Below are positions 1 to 6,349 of a DNA stretch of 22,741 nt, one piece after another. The translations under genes and the position numbers were made by a program. Source of the stretch: a virus; the IMG/VR virus record IMGVR_UViG_3300018424_010020, positions 1 through 22,741 of that record; one strand, written 5' to 3'. Position 1 is the stretch's first letter, and every line of letters starts with the position of its first letter. Below the pieces are notes generated by a model. It was not told the DNA's origin and ran no database searches. It saw nothing but the letters and a program-made list of their open reading frames with translations.

Positions 1-557
1 ACTAGATGAGACAAGTCATTTAAGAATACTCTTGCTTTTCCATAATACCCCGATGGATATTCAGAAATATTAGACTTCAATATATATACCATCTCATCTC
101 TTATTTGATAGAATTTTTTTATATCATCCCAGCTTTTACTACTAGTCTTATTCACTATTCTTTCTATTTGTCTCATGTATTTGTAATATCTCTTGTCTTT
201 AAATACAACAGGCCATAGAATCCTACCTTCTGCATAAATCCTTGTAGTATCAAAAGGCTTTCTAGTAATTGTTTTTCTTTCAGGTTGTGGATTATGTTTT
301 TTCCATAATTCTTTTTTCCTCCAATACATTTCTGCTCTATAGTAATCGTTATATATCGCTGCTCTTTGTATAGATGGATCATAATATCCAGAAGTAACAG
401 CAGGACCACTAGAATAGTGATGTAATTGAGAACTCCACATAGCAGGATTACCGTAAGGCATACCACCCCACATCATAGCTGTAGGAGTTCCAATAGGTCC
501 TTGAGCATAGCAGCTAGAAGAGAAAACCAGGAAACCAATTAAAAATATCTTTTTCAT
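1..557 (-). CDS. Secreted protein of unknown function (partial, C-terminus off the left edge)
   Basis: The minus-strand frame from ATG at 557 stays open to the window edge (185 codons). It begins with a clear Sec-type signal peptide: MKK, a hydrophobic core (IFLIGFLVF), then SSSCYA followed by Q, which fits signal peptidase I cleavage after Ala. The Cys at about residue 15 is not in a good lipobox. The mature part is rich in Tyr, Trp, Met and Pro near its start, then turns basic and helical (a WRKK...LWKK stretch). I do not recognise a family. Its ATG overlaps the TGA of the upstream acetyltransferase gene (ATGA), so it is the third or later gene of the minus-strand operon that makes GlcNAc-6-P. 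An export signal in a phage gene suggests action in the envelope or outside the cell; linkage to the sugar genes is by position only. The shorter open frame at 173-466 in this stretch is a shadow. Confidence 0.8.
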   Translation of the reverse strand, partial: MKKIFLIGFLVFSSSCYAQGPIGTPTAMMWGGMPYGNPAMWSSQLHHYSSGPAVTSGYYDPSIQRAAIYNDYYRAEMYWRKKELWKKHNPQPERKTITRKPFDTTRIYAEGRILWPVVFKDKRYYKYMRQIERIVNKTSSKSWDDIKKFYQIRDEMVYILKSNISEYPSGYYGKARVFLNDLSHL

Positions 558-970
558 TTCCTAACCATAAAATTTTGATCTTTTTCAAAGCCTAGACCCT
601 CGTAAAAATCAACGAGACTGTCTTTGCAACTCAATACTATCTTATAGCATTCTTTGTTTTTAGCAACACTTACGCAATGCTCAACCATTTCTTTGCCATA
701 TCCTCTTCCTCTATATAGCTTATTGACCCCCACATCCTCAATAAACGCTTTTGGTTGGCCGTATCTAAGCTTGCTTTCATACATAATGCTTGCTGTTGCC
801 ACTATTTTTCCGTCTAACACCATAACGTACACCTCATAATTCTGAGGCATAAAAATCACTTTACTCCCAAATTCTTTAGCAGTTGCTCTTCTCACCCCTT
901 CTGACATAAGATCTTCTACACACTCATAGTACTCATTTATATTATGACTTGGTTTTATATGCTCTATCAT
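554..970 (-). CDS. GNAT acetyltransferase, GNA1-like (probable glucosamine-6-phosphate N-acetyltransferase)
   Basis: This 138-residue protein is one GNAT domain. Residues 78-93 (IEDVGVNKLYRGRGYG) hold the acetyl-CoA pyrophosphate loop, R-G-R-G-Y-G-K, preceded by the I-E-D-V strand typical of GNA1 enzymes. It is followed by a helix, a C-Y-K-I-V-L-S-C strand and D-F-Y-E-G-L-G-F near the C-terminus, closely matching the yeast GNA1 pattern as I remember it. GNA1 transfers acetyl from acetyl-CoA to the amine of glucosamine-6-phosphate. The gene immediately follows glmS with a 4-base ATGA overlap, and GlmS makes exactly that substrate, which strongly supports the assignment. Bacteria normally acetylate glucosamine-1-phosphate with GlmU, so this order of steps is eukaryote-like. 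Another GNAT substrate (another amino sugar or an amine) remains possible. Size is normal for a single-domain GNA1 and no motif looks broken. Confidence 0.8.
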   Translation of the reverse strand: MIEHIKPSHNINEYYECVEDLMSEGVRRATAKEFGSKVIFMPQNYEVYVMVLDGKIVATASIMYESKLRYGQPKAFIEDVGVNKLYRGRGYGKEMVEHCVSVAKNKECYKIVLSCKDSLVDFYEGLGFEKDQNFMVRK

Positions 971-2802
971 TCTACTGTAACACTTTTTGCTAGATTTCTT
1001 GGTCTGTCTACATTTTTATCTCTAAAAATAGCACTATAATAAGCTAATAATTGTAAAGGTATTACGCTAAATATAGGACTAAGATAAGAATTAGACTTTG
1101 AAATTTTTATACTTTCGTCACAATCCCCAGTAATACTTCCCCAACAATCTATAGCAATCACATAAGCTCCTCTAGCTTTCACTTCTTTAATATTATTTGC
1201 CATTTTTAGCATCTGTTCTTCGCTACTATCGTTATTTATTGCTACAACTATAGTATTCTCATCCACCAAGGCCATTGGTCCGTGTTTTAATTCAGCAGCA
1301 GCAAACCCTTCTGCAAAATTATAGCACAATTCCTTCATTTTTAGAGCACCTTCTAATGCTACAGGATAGTTAAACTTTCTTCCCATAAACATAAATTTTG
1401 TTTTATCTTTTAAATCCTGTGCAATTAACTGTGTTTTTTTATCTACTAACTCTAATACTCTAGATATTCCATTAGATATATTTTTAATCTCAGATACTAA
1501 TTCTGTACGTTTTTTTGTCTCTAGACCCTCAGAACCTCTATTTTGTTCTATCCATAAACTTAACAGGAGTAAACAAACCACCTGAGAAGTAAATGCTTTG
1601 GTGCTCGCCACACCTATTTCCATACCTGCTCTTAAATATACTCCGCAGTTAGTCATTCTGCTTAAGCTAGAATTTACCACATTACATATACCCACTATAA
1701 ATGCCCCCCGCTCTTTTGCCAAACTTAATGCTGCTAGAGTATCTGCTGTTTCTCCAGACTGACTAATACCTATAACGATATCCCCAGCTTGTAAAAAAGG
1801 TTGCCTATATCTAAATTCACTAGCGTATTCTACACTTACTTTAATGTCGCAAAATTCTTCTATATAGTATTTCGCTATCAATCCAGCATTCCAGCTAGTC
1901 CCACATGCTATAATTGTTATATGATCTGTATTTGCAAACATTTTCTCATGACCCAATAATCCTCCTAATTTAATATTATATCCGTCTATCCTTCCTCTCA
2001 CAGCATCATCCAAGCATTTAGACTGCTCGAATATCTCTTTTTTCATAAAGTGTTCGTACTCGCCCTTTTCTATCTTGAATAGCTGTCGATGAAGTTTTTG
2101 AATATTACAATATGTCAAACTTTGCTTGGTCATATTATACACTTCAATTTTTTTATCTATTTTTATCACACTATTATCTTCAGGATATACAACGTTCTCT
2201 ACATGATCACTAAATGCACTAGGATCTGATGCTATATGAAAATCCCCCTCATATTCTCCTATAGCCAAGGGACTCCCTTTCCTGCCACAAACAAGAATAT
2301 TATCTTGACTATTCATTAATATAAAAGCATAAGCCCCCACTACTCTCTCTAGAGCTAATTTAGTAGCTGTATATACATCCCCTGTAGTTTTGGAATAATA
2401 GTCATGTATCAGATAGAGTAACACTTCAGTATCAGTATCGCTATTAAATCTATAGCCTTTTTCTACTAATTCTGTTTTTAATGTAAGATAATTCTCTATA
2501 ATCCCATTATGAACTATACTCAAACTACCATCCAGAGTAACATGAGGATGGGCATTTCTTTTACAAGGCTTTCCATGCGTAGCCCATCTAGTATGTCCTA
2601 TAGCACATTTAGACCGTTTTCGCCTATTAATCTTCAACCTAAGGTCTGTAATACACCCAGGTTGTTTAGCGGTAATTATACCACTATTATTCTTATACGA
2701 TATTCCAGCACTATCATAGCCTCTATATTCAAGCTTTTCTAGTTCATTTAGAACTATGTTGATAGCGTTTCTGGATCCTTTGTATCCGACGATTCCACAC
2801 AT
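967..2802 (-). CDS. glmS: Glutamine--fructose-6-phosphate aminotransferase (isomerising), GlmS
   Basis: The enzyme makes glucosamine-6-phosphate from fructose-6-phosphate and glutamine. At 611 residues it is full length (E. coli about 609). The start is fixed by MCGIVGY, because Cys2 must become the N-terminal nucleophile of the glutaminase domain. That domain also shows GHTRWATHGKP, HNGIIENY and SDTDTEV. The two SIS sugar-isomerase domains follow, with CGTSWNAG, GISQSGETADT, GVASTKAFTSQ, the ALKMKE helix and ELKHGP. The C-terminus ends in the standard DRPRNLAKSVTVE that closes the sugar site. All key residues appear intact, so it should be active. It overlaps the upstream basic-protein gene by 49 bases and the downstream GNA1-like gene by 4 bases, implying one operon. 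No glmS ribozyme can precede it because its leader is coding sequence. It presumably diverts host hexose phosphate and glutamine to amino sugar during infection. Confidence 0.97.
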   Translation of the reverse strand: MCGIVGYKGSRNAINIVLNELEKLEYRGYDSAGISYKNNSGIITAKQPGCITDLRLKINRRKRSKCAIGHTRWATHGKPCKRNAHPHVTLDGSLSIVHNGIIENYLTLKTELVEKGYRFNSDTDTEVLLYLIHDYYSKTTGDVYTATKLALERVVGAYAFILMNSQDNILVCGRKGSPLAIGEYEGDFHIASDPSAFSDHVENVVYPEDNSVIKIDKKIEVYNMTKQSLTYCNIQKLHRQLFKIEKGEYEHFMKKEIFEQSKCLDDAVRGRIDGYNIKLGGLLGHEKMFANTDHITIIACGTSWNAGLIAKYYIEEFCDIKVSVEYASEFRYRQPFLQAGDIVIGISQSGETADTLAALSLAKERGAFIVGICNVVNSSLSRMTNCGVYLRAGMEIGVASTKAFTSQVVCLLLLSLWIEQNRGSEGLETKKRTELVSEIKNISNGISRVLELVDKKTQLIAQDLKDKTKFMFMGRKFNYPVALEGALKMKELCYNFAEGFAAAELKHGPMALVDENTIVVAINNDSSEEQMLKMANNIKEVKARGAYVIAIDCWGSITGDCDESIKISKSNSYLSPIFSVIPLQLLAYYSAIFRDKNVDRPRNLAKSVTVE

Positions 2803-2999
2803 ATGCTAATATTCTGCTTTTTTCTTCCTCGTCGTTTTTTAATCTTGAGTTTCCTGCGTTGAGCCCTAATCATATCTGCCGTAATATTCTCACCTGTCAT
2901 TTTGGCAAGTTTGGCCGCTATATCCTCGTCTTTTAGAACTTGCTGGTTATCTACTATAAACCTAAGTTCACTATCATTCCACCTTTTATATTTTCCCAT
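2754..2999 (-). CDS. Small basic helix-turn-helix-like protein
   Basis: This 81-residue protein is first in the minus-strand operon and ends inside glmS. Residues 7-52 resemble a small helical DNA-binding domain (W-x4-L-x-F-I-V-D-N, then I-A-A-K-L and a recognition-like helix with R-A-Q-R-R-K-L), followed by a very basic segment (K-I-K-K-R-R-G-R-K-K) that would bind nucleic acid. The opening pattern, E-x-x-F-I-x-D-N ... I-A-x-x-L, is also seen at the N-terminus of the putative small terminase at 3782, so the two may share a domain. Since glmS must start at 2802, the overlap of about 16 codons is real if this gene is real. Possible roles are regulator of this operon or a histone-like phage protein; I cannot choose. 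A GGAT stretch lies about 9-12 bases before the ATG. Confidence 0.7.
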   Translation of the reverse strand: MGKYKRWNDSELRFIVDNQQVLKDEDIAAKLAKMTGENITADMIRAQRRKLKIKKRRGRKKQNISICVESSDTKDPETLST

Positions 3000-3001
3000 A
3001 A

Positions 3002-3029
3002 TTGACTTATCCGTGTATTAGTATATAAT
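3002..3029 (+). promoter_or_regulatory. Sigma-70-type promoter before the sigma-like operon
   Basis: TTGACT at 3002-3007 and TATAAT at 3024-3029 are 16 bases apart, one mismatch from consensus in the -35 and none in the -10 box. Transcription would start near 3036, 26 bases ahead of the ATG at 3062. This is the only convincing host-type promoter I saw. It would let host RNA polymerase make the phage sigma-like factor first. The late motif CGTGTATTA lies inside its spacer. Confidence 0.7.
3012..3020 (+). promoter_or_regulatory. Late-promoter motif, CGTGTATTA variant
   Basis: CGTGTATTA at 3012-3020 differs from the other copies only in its first base. It is 50 bases upstream of ATG 3062 and lies between the -35 and -10 boxes of the sigma-70 promoter, so the two promoters overlap. 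If used by the phage sigma-like factor, it would let that factor re-drive its own operon. Confidence 0.6.
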
Positions 3030-3061
3030 AAAGTATTAAACCGTTTTTGAAAGGTCTCTTT

Positions 3062-3205
3062 ATGATTACACCAGTTAATTCAGAATTAAAAATAGTTGCC
3101 TCAGAACAGCTCGAACAGTCTATAGCATCCGACCTAGAAAGCGAACAAAAAGAACCGCTAGAGGAACTTATTGCCAAGAATGAAAAAAACACCACTACCG
3201 AATAA
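3062..3205 (+). CDS. Small acidic protein of unknown function (47 residues)
   Basis: The ATG at 3062 opens a 47-residue frame ending at TAA 3203-3205. A Shine-Dalgarno-like GAAAGG (3049-3054) lies 7 bases before the start, and the gene is the first downstream of the promoter region at 3002-3029. The product is acidic and Ser/Glu/Gln-rich, with a probable helix around residues 14-42 (S-E-Q-L-E-Q-S-I-A through E-E-L-I-A-K). There is no cysteine or membrane segment. Its 3' end overlaps the sigma-like gene by 26 bases, so it may couple translation of that gene. I recognise no family. Position before a sigma-like factor leaves open an anti-sigma, adaptor or leader-peptide role, but nothing in the sequence proves it. 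Confidence 0.6.
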   Translation: MITPVNSELKIVASEQLEQSIASDLESEQKEPLEELIAKNEKNTTTE

Positions 3206-3812
3206 TGTTGATGAAAAAGAGTTTGTAGAAATTCTTCACCGTATTGTTAAAAAGCTTGGCTATAAATTTATTTTTGGCTATCACTCATATGAAGATATGT
3301 ACCAACAAGCCGCCATATTTGCCATAGAGGGCTTAGAAAAATATGATAGCTCTAAACCCCTAGAAAACTTTCTCTGGACCCATCTCCGTAATAGACTATT
3401 CAACTTTAAGAGAGATAACTTTAAACGCCCAGACAAACCATGCATAAACTGCAAATATTATGATAAAGATTGTTTAAAATCTGATAATCAATGCACCGAA
3501 TTCGCCCAAGTCATAGACTGTCCTCTGTACAAAAAGTGGTATATCAGGAATTCTAGCAAACAGAATATCATGAAGCCTACTAGTATAGAAAACGAAAAAA
3601 CAATCGCAAATTATAGAGAAGATGATTTATTGGTGGATCTGTCTAATACAGAATTATTATCTCAAATAGAAAAGGAATTGCGGGGAGAATATCGGGAAAT
3701 TTATCTGAAAATTAAACATGGATCCAAGGTTAATAAGACAGAAACTAGAAAACTACAACAACATATACAAGAAAATATATTATGTCAAAAAAACGAGGAC
3801 AACTATCTCTAG
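3180..3812 (+). CDS. Phage sigma-70-like factor (region 2) with a cysteine cluster, probable late sigma factor
   Basis: Residues 36-80 match sigma-70 region 2: Y-E-D-M-Y-Q-Q-A-A-I-F-A-I-E-G-L-E-K-Y-D, then F-L-W-T-H-L-R-N-R-L-F-N-F, the pattern that binds the RNA polymerase clamp helices and the -10 element. It is followed by a Cys-rich insert with cysteines near residues 88, 91, 98, 105 and 114, a possible zinc site. The C-terminal 60 residues are helical and charged; only a weak region-4-like stretch is visible. This minimal layout recalls T4 gp55, which directs late transcription from a -10-only promoter. I chose ATG 3180; a TTG at 3171 lies closer to the GAGGAA at 3161-3166 and would add three residues. 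The gene overlaps both neighbours (26 and 31 bases). The repeated GGTGTATTA motif in this window is its natural candidate target. An alternative is a general phage regulator with a sigma-like fold. Confidence 0.72.
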   Translation: MKKTPLPNNVDEKEFVEILHRIVKKLGYKFIFGYHSYEDMYQQAAIFAIEGLEKYDSSKPLENFLWTHLRNRLFNFKRDNFKRPDKPCINCKYYDKDCLKSDNQCTEFAQVIDCPLYKKWYIRNSSKQNIMKPTSIENEKTIANYREDDLLVDLSNTELLSQIEKELRGEYREIYLKIKHGSKVNKTETRKLQQHIQENILCQKNEDNYL

Positions 3813-4594
3813 AAGAACAGAAATTTATTGAAGATAATATAGGATCTATGGATGTAGAATCTATTGCAGAATATCTCAACAGAAGCACTAGTCCTATAGA
3901 AAAATATATCAAAGAAAATCAAATTTTCGCCTCTAGAGATGACAGAAAAGATCATGAGATTTTAAAACATAAATTACATGGAAAAAGTTTTTGGCAGGAA
4001 ATTACCAGACAGTTTGACGAAGATAGTGGCGAGTTAGAATATTTTGAAAATACGTGGATTAATTTAGTAAAGCAGTTTCGAGAGGATGTATTAGCCGCAG
4101 AAGAGCTTCAGATCAAGCAGTTTATAACTATAGACATATTGATCAATAGAAGTATGAAAGAGCGTAAGAGACACATCTCAGACACTGAGAAGCTACAAAA
4201 AGAGGTAGACAAAGAGTATGCTAAAAGTGATGAAGATAGAGATGTTCCAAAACTTGCTAATCTAGAAACACAATTAAGCTTTGCTCGCAACAGCATAACA
4301 AATTATACCAATGAATATACGAAACTATTAAATGAGCAGCAAAAGATTAGCAAAGATCTAAAAGCTACTAGAGAGCAGAGAATCAAGAGAATAGAAGACG
4401 GTAAAAGCAGTTGGGTTGGATTAATTAGAATGTTAGAGGATGAAGAGGTTAGAGAAAAAGAAGGTAAAGAAATGGAAATCTTGAAACTTGCTGTCAATAA
4501 AGCTAAAGAAGGATTAAGTGAGTATCACACATACAACGATGACAAAATAGACCAACCGTTTTTACTTCCGGAGACAGTAGCAGATGATGAATAA
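3782..4594 (+). CDS. Putative terminase small subunit (HTH plus coiled coil)
   Basis: This 270-residue protein starts with a short helix-turn-helix-like domain (residues 8-48: L-E-E-Q-K-F-I-E-D-N ... V-E-S-I-A-E-Y-L ... I-E-K-Y-I-K-E-N), followed by a long, highly charged helical region from about residue 105 to 215 that looks coiled-coil, and an acidic tail. An N-terminal DNA-binding domain followed by a helical oligomerisation region, upstream of the large terminase and portal, is the classic small terminase layout, which recognises viral DNA and regulates packaging. Four genes separate it from the large terminase, which is unusual and lowers confidence. It overlaps the sigma-like gene by 31 bases and gmd by 11. 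I see no strong ribosome binding site, consistent with translational coupling. It could instead be another DNA-binding regulator. Confidence 0.5.
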   Translation: MSKKRGQLSLEEQKFIEDNIGSMDVESIAEYLNRSTSPIEKYIKENQIFASRDDRKDHEILKHKLHGKSFWQEITRQFDEDSGELEYFENTWINLVKQFREDVLAAEELQIKQFITIDILINRSMKERKRHISDTEKLQKEVDKEYAKSDEDRDVPKLANLETQLSFARNSITNYTNEYTKLLNEQQKISKDLKATREQRIKRIEDGKSSWVGLIRMLEDEEVREKEGKEMEILKLAVNKAKEGLSEYHTYNDDKIDQPFLLPETVADDE

Positions 4595-5627
4595 AAAAAC
4601 AGCTTTGATTTCTGGAGTCACAGGACAGGACGGCAGCTATTTATCAGAACTTTTGCTAGAAAAAGAGTATATTGTTATTGGGTTGCATAGAAGAACAAGC
4701 ACAAACAGTTTTGATAGAATATCTGGAATATTACAGCACCCAAACTTTTCTTTGTGTGAATTTGACTTGTGTGACAGCAGTAGCGTCTATGAGGTTGTAG
4801 ATCGGTATAAACCAGATGAATTTTATAACCTAGCTGCGCAGAGTCATGTAGCAACAAGTTTCAAACAACCCTCTTTAACGTTTGATATTAACACTCAGGG
4901 AGTGGTGAATGTTCTCGAAGCCATTAGAAAATATTCACCAAATACTAAATTATACCAAGCCGGAACAAGTGAGATGTTTGGTCGTAATTATTCTGTAGAC
5001 GATAAAGGCTTGAAATATCAAGACGAAAATACACAATTTTTACCTCAAAGCCCATACGGAGTGTCGAAATTAGCTAGTTACAGAATGTTGCAAATTTACA
5101 GAGAAGCATATGGGATGTTTGTGTCTAACGGCATTCTTTTTAATCATGAAAGTCCTCGTCGCGGCGAGTTGTTTGTTACTCAAAAAATTGCATTATGGAT
5201 TAAATCTTTTTTAAGATGGTGCAGATCTAATAATTTAAGTCCTATAGAACTAGAATCAAAAGACGATAAATTAGTCTATAATAATCTAATATATGATAAA
5301 TTAAGATTAGGGAATCTGAAAGCAGAAAGAGACTGGGGTCATGCTAAAGATTATGTTAAAGCTATGTGGTTAATGTTGCAGCAGGATAAGTCAGATGATT
5401 ATGTAATTTCTTCGGATCAAACTCATTCTATTGATTTTTTTCTTTCCTTAGCATTTAATAAAATTGGCATTAAAGACTATAAAAAATACATTTATATTGA
5501 TCCCAAATTCTGTAGACCTGCAGAAGTAGATTACTTATGTGGCAGGTCTGATAAAGCCAGAAAAGAGCTGGGCTGGTTACCTTTATTATCCTTTGAAGAT
5601 CTCGTAGCGGAAATGTTAAATGAATAG
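4584..5627 (+). CDS. gmd: GDP-mannose 4,6-dehydratase
   Basis: The enzyme converts GDP-D-mannose to GDP-4-keto-6-deoxy-mannose, the precursor of GDP-L-fucose, GDP-D-rhamnose and GDP-perosamine. The 347-residue protein is an extended short-chain dehydrogenase: NADP-binding G-x-x-G-x-x-G at residues 11-17 (GVTGQDG), LHRRTS soon after, NLAAQSHV, the catalytic T128-S129-E130 (TSEMFG), Y158-x3-K162 (YGVSK), and NHESPRRGE, which is diagnostic for this family. D-W-G-H-A-K-D-Y near residue 250 is also typical. All catalytic residues are present. Length is within the usual range. There is no second-step enzyme (reductase, epimerase or aminotransferase) in the window, so the final sugar is unknown and may depend on the host or on genes elsewhere. 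It overlaps its neighbours by 11 and 8 bases and is thus co-expressed with packaging genes. ATG 4587 could serve as start instead of 4584. Confidence 0.95.
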   Translation: MMNKKTALISGVTGQDGSYLSELLLEKEYIVIGLHRRTSTNSFDRISGILQHPNFSLCEFDLCDSSSVYEVVDRYKPDEFYNLAAQSHVATSFKQPSLTFDINTQGVVNVLEAIRKYSPNTKLYQAGTSEMFGRNYSVDDKGLKYQDENTQFLPQSPYGVSKLASYRMLQIYREAYGMFVSNGILFNHESPRRGELFVTQKIALWIKSFLRWCRSNNLSPIELESKDDKLVYNNLIYDKLRLGNLKAERDWGHAKDYVKAMWLMLQQDKSDDYVISSDQTHSIDFFLSLAFNKIGIKDYKKYIYIDPKFCRPAEVDYLCGRSDKARKELGWLPLLSFEDLVAEMLNE

Positions 5628-5892
5628 AAATTTTGATGATCCAAATTATAAAGCATGGAGAAAAAAGGTTTTCGCTAGAGATAAATTCGCCTGCCAGTGG
5701 CCTAATTGTGTATTTAAATCAAGGCTTAACGCTCATCACATACAAAGGTGGGCGGATAATCCGGGTTTGCGCTTTTTGGTTTCTAATGGCATTACGTTAT
5801 GTCAAAAACACCATAAACTTATCCATAATAATGAAGAAGCATATGCTGCTTTGTTTTTAAAAATCTTATACAATAAACATGGTAGATTATAG
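5620..5892 (+). CDS. HNH endonuclease
   Basis: The 90-residue protein is a compact HNH nuclease. It has the zinc cysteine pair C25-x4-C30, the L-N-A-H-H-I motif with H39-H40, N56-G-I-T-L and C61-x2-H64-H65, giving the full beta-beta-alpha-metal active site. These enzymes nick or cut DNA with a divalent metal. Small stand-alone HNH proteins lie beside terminase genes in many phages, and in HK97-type phages (gp74) the nuclease assists terminase cutting. Here it sits in the packaging block with 8- and 14-base overlaps to its neighbours, so a packaging or DNA-processing role is more likely than a homing one; there is no intron or interrupted gene around it. A freestanding homing nuclease remains the main alternative. 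Confidence 0.9.
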   Translation: MNRNFDDPNYKAWRKKVFARDKFACQWPNCVFKSRLNAHHIQRWADNPGLRFLVSNGITLCQKHHKLIHNNEEAYAALFLKILYNKHGRL

Positions 5893-6349
5893 TAATTTTC
5901 ATATAATTATCGATACTAGAGAACAAAAAGCTTGGGAATTTCCAAGACACTCTACAGCCAATATTAAATTAGACACTGGAGATTACTCTCTTGCTGGGTT
6001 TCAAGATAGATTGTGTATCGAACGGAAAAGAAGCGTGAGCGAAATTGCTTCTAATATTACAGAAAAAAGATTTGTAGATGAATTAGAGAGAATGAAAGAA
6101 TTCAAATATAAATTTATGATTTTTGAATTTAGTTTAACAGATGTATTAAGATATCCAGAAGGATCTGAAATACCTAGACACAAATGGAAATATATTAAAA
6201 TATCTCCTAATTTTATACTCAAAAAATTATCTGAGTATATGGTAAACTACGACATAAACATTATTTTTGGCGACACTCCTAAAAATGCAGAAAAGATAGC
6301 TATGGCTATTATGAGGAGGGTATACGAAATTGAACAACCCAAATCTTAA
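5879..6349 (+). CDS. ERCC4-type (XPF/Mus81 family) nuclease
   Basis: This 156-residue protein is a single ERCC4 nuclease domain. It has I-I-I-D12-T-R-E-Q, then L-D-T-G-D35-Y-S-L and I-E48-R-K-R, which correspond to the D...GD...ERK metal-binding core of XPF and Mus81. The usual Asp of ERKx3D appears replaced by Ser in ERKRSVSE, with a Glu one step later. The C-terminal half (R-F-V-D-E-L-E-R-M ... F-E-F-S-L) fits the rest of the fold; there is no helix-hairpin-helix pair, as in many phage versions. Such nucleases cut branched or flap DNA. Placed just before the large terminase and after the HNH gene, it probably resolves branches in replicating DNA before or during packaging. It overlaps the HNH gene by 14 bases and the terminase by 20. 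Confidence 0.88.
   Translation: MVDYSNFHIIIDTREQKAWEFPRHSTANIKLDTGDYSLAGFQDRLCIERKRSVSEIASNITEKRFVDELERMKEFKYKFMIFEFSLTDVLRYPEGSEIPRHKWKYIKISPNFILKKLSEYMVNYDINIIFGDTPKNAEKIAMAIMRRVYEIEQPKS

Noticed and set aside
173-466. A 97-residue minus-strand frame with a hydrophobic start
   Set aside because: It lies in another frame of the secreted-protein gene, which has a signal peptide, coupled start and sensible composition.
2649-2657. A minus-strand copy of GGTGTATTA inside glmS
   Set aside because: It encodes part of the glutaminase domain and the only ATG at a fitting distance (2608) is out of frame and opens only a few codons. Most likely chance.
2803-2999. A glmS ribozyme/riboswitch leader
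   Set aside because: The sequence before glmS is coding for the basic protein and I see no room or sign of the ribozyme core.
3007-3195. A 62-residue minus-strand frame over the divergent promoter
   Set aside because: It is Ser-rich, antisense to the 47-residue gene and the promoter, with no ribosome binding site or family signal.
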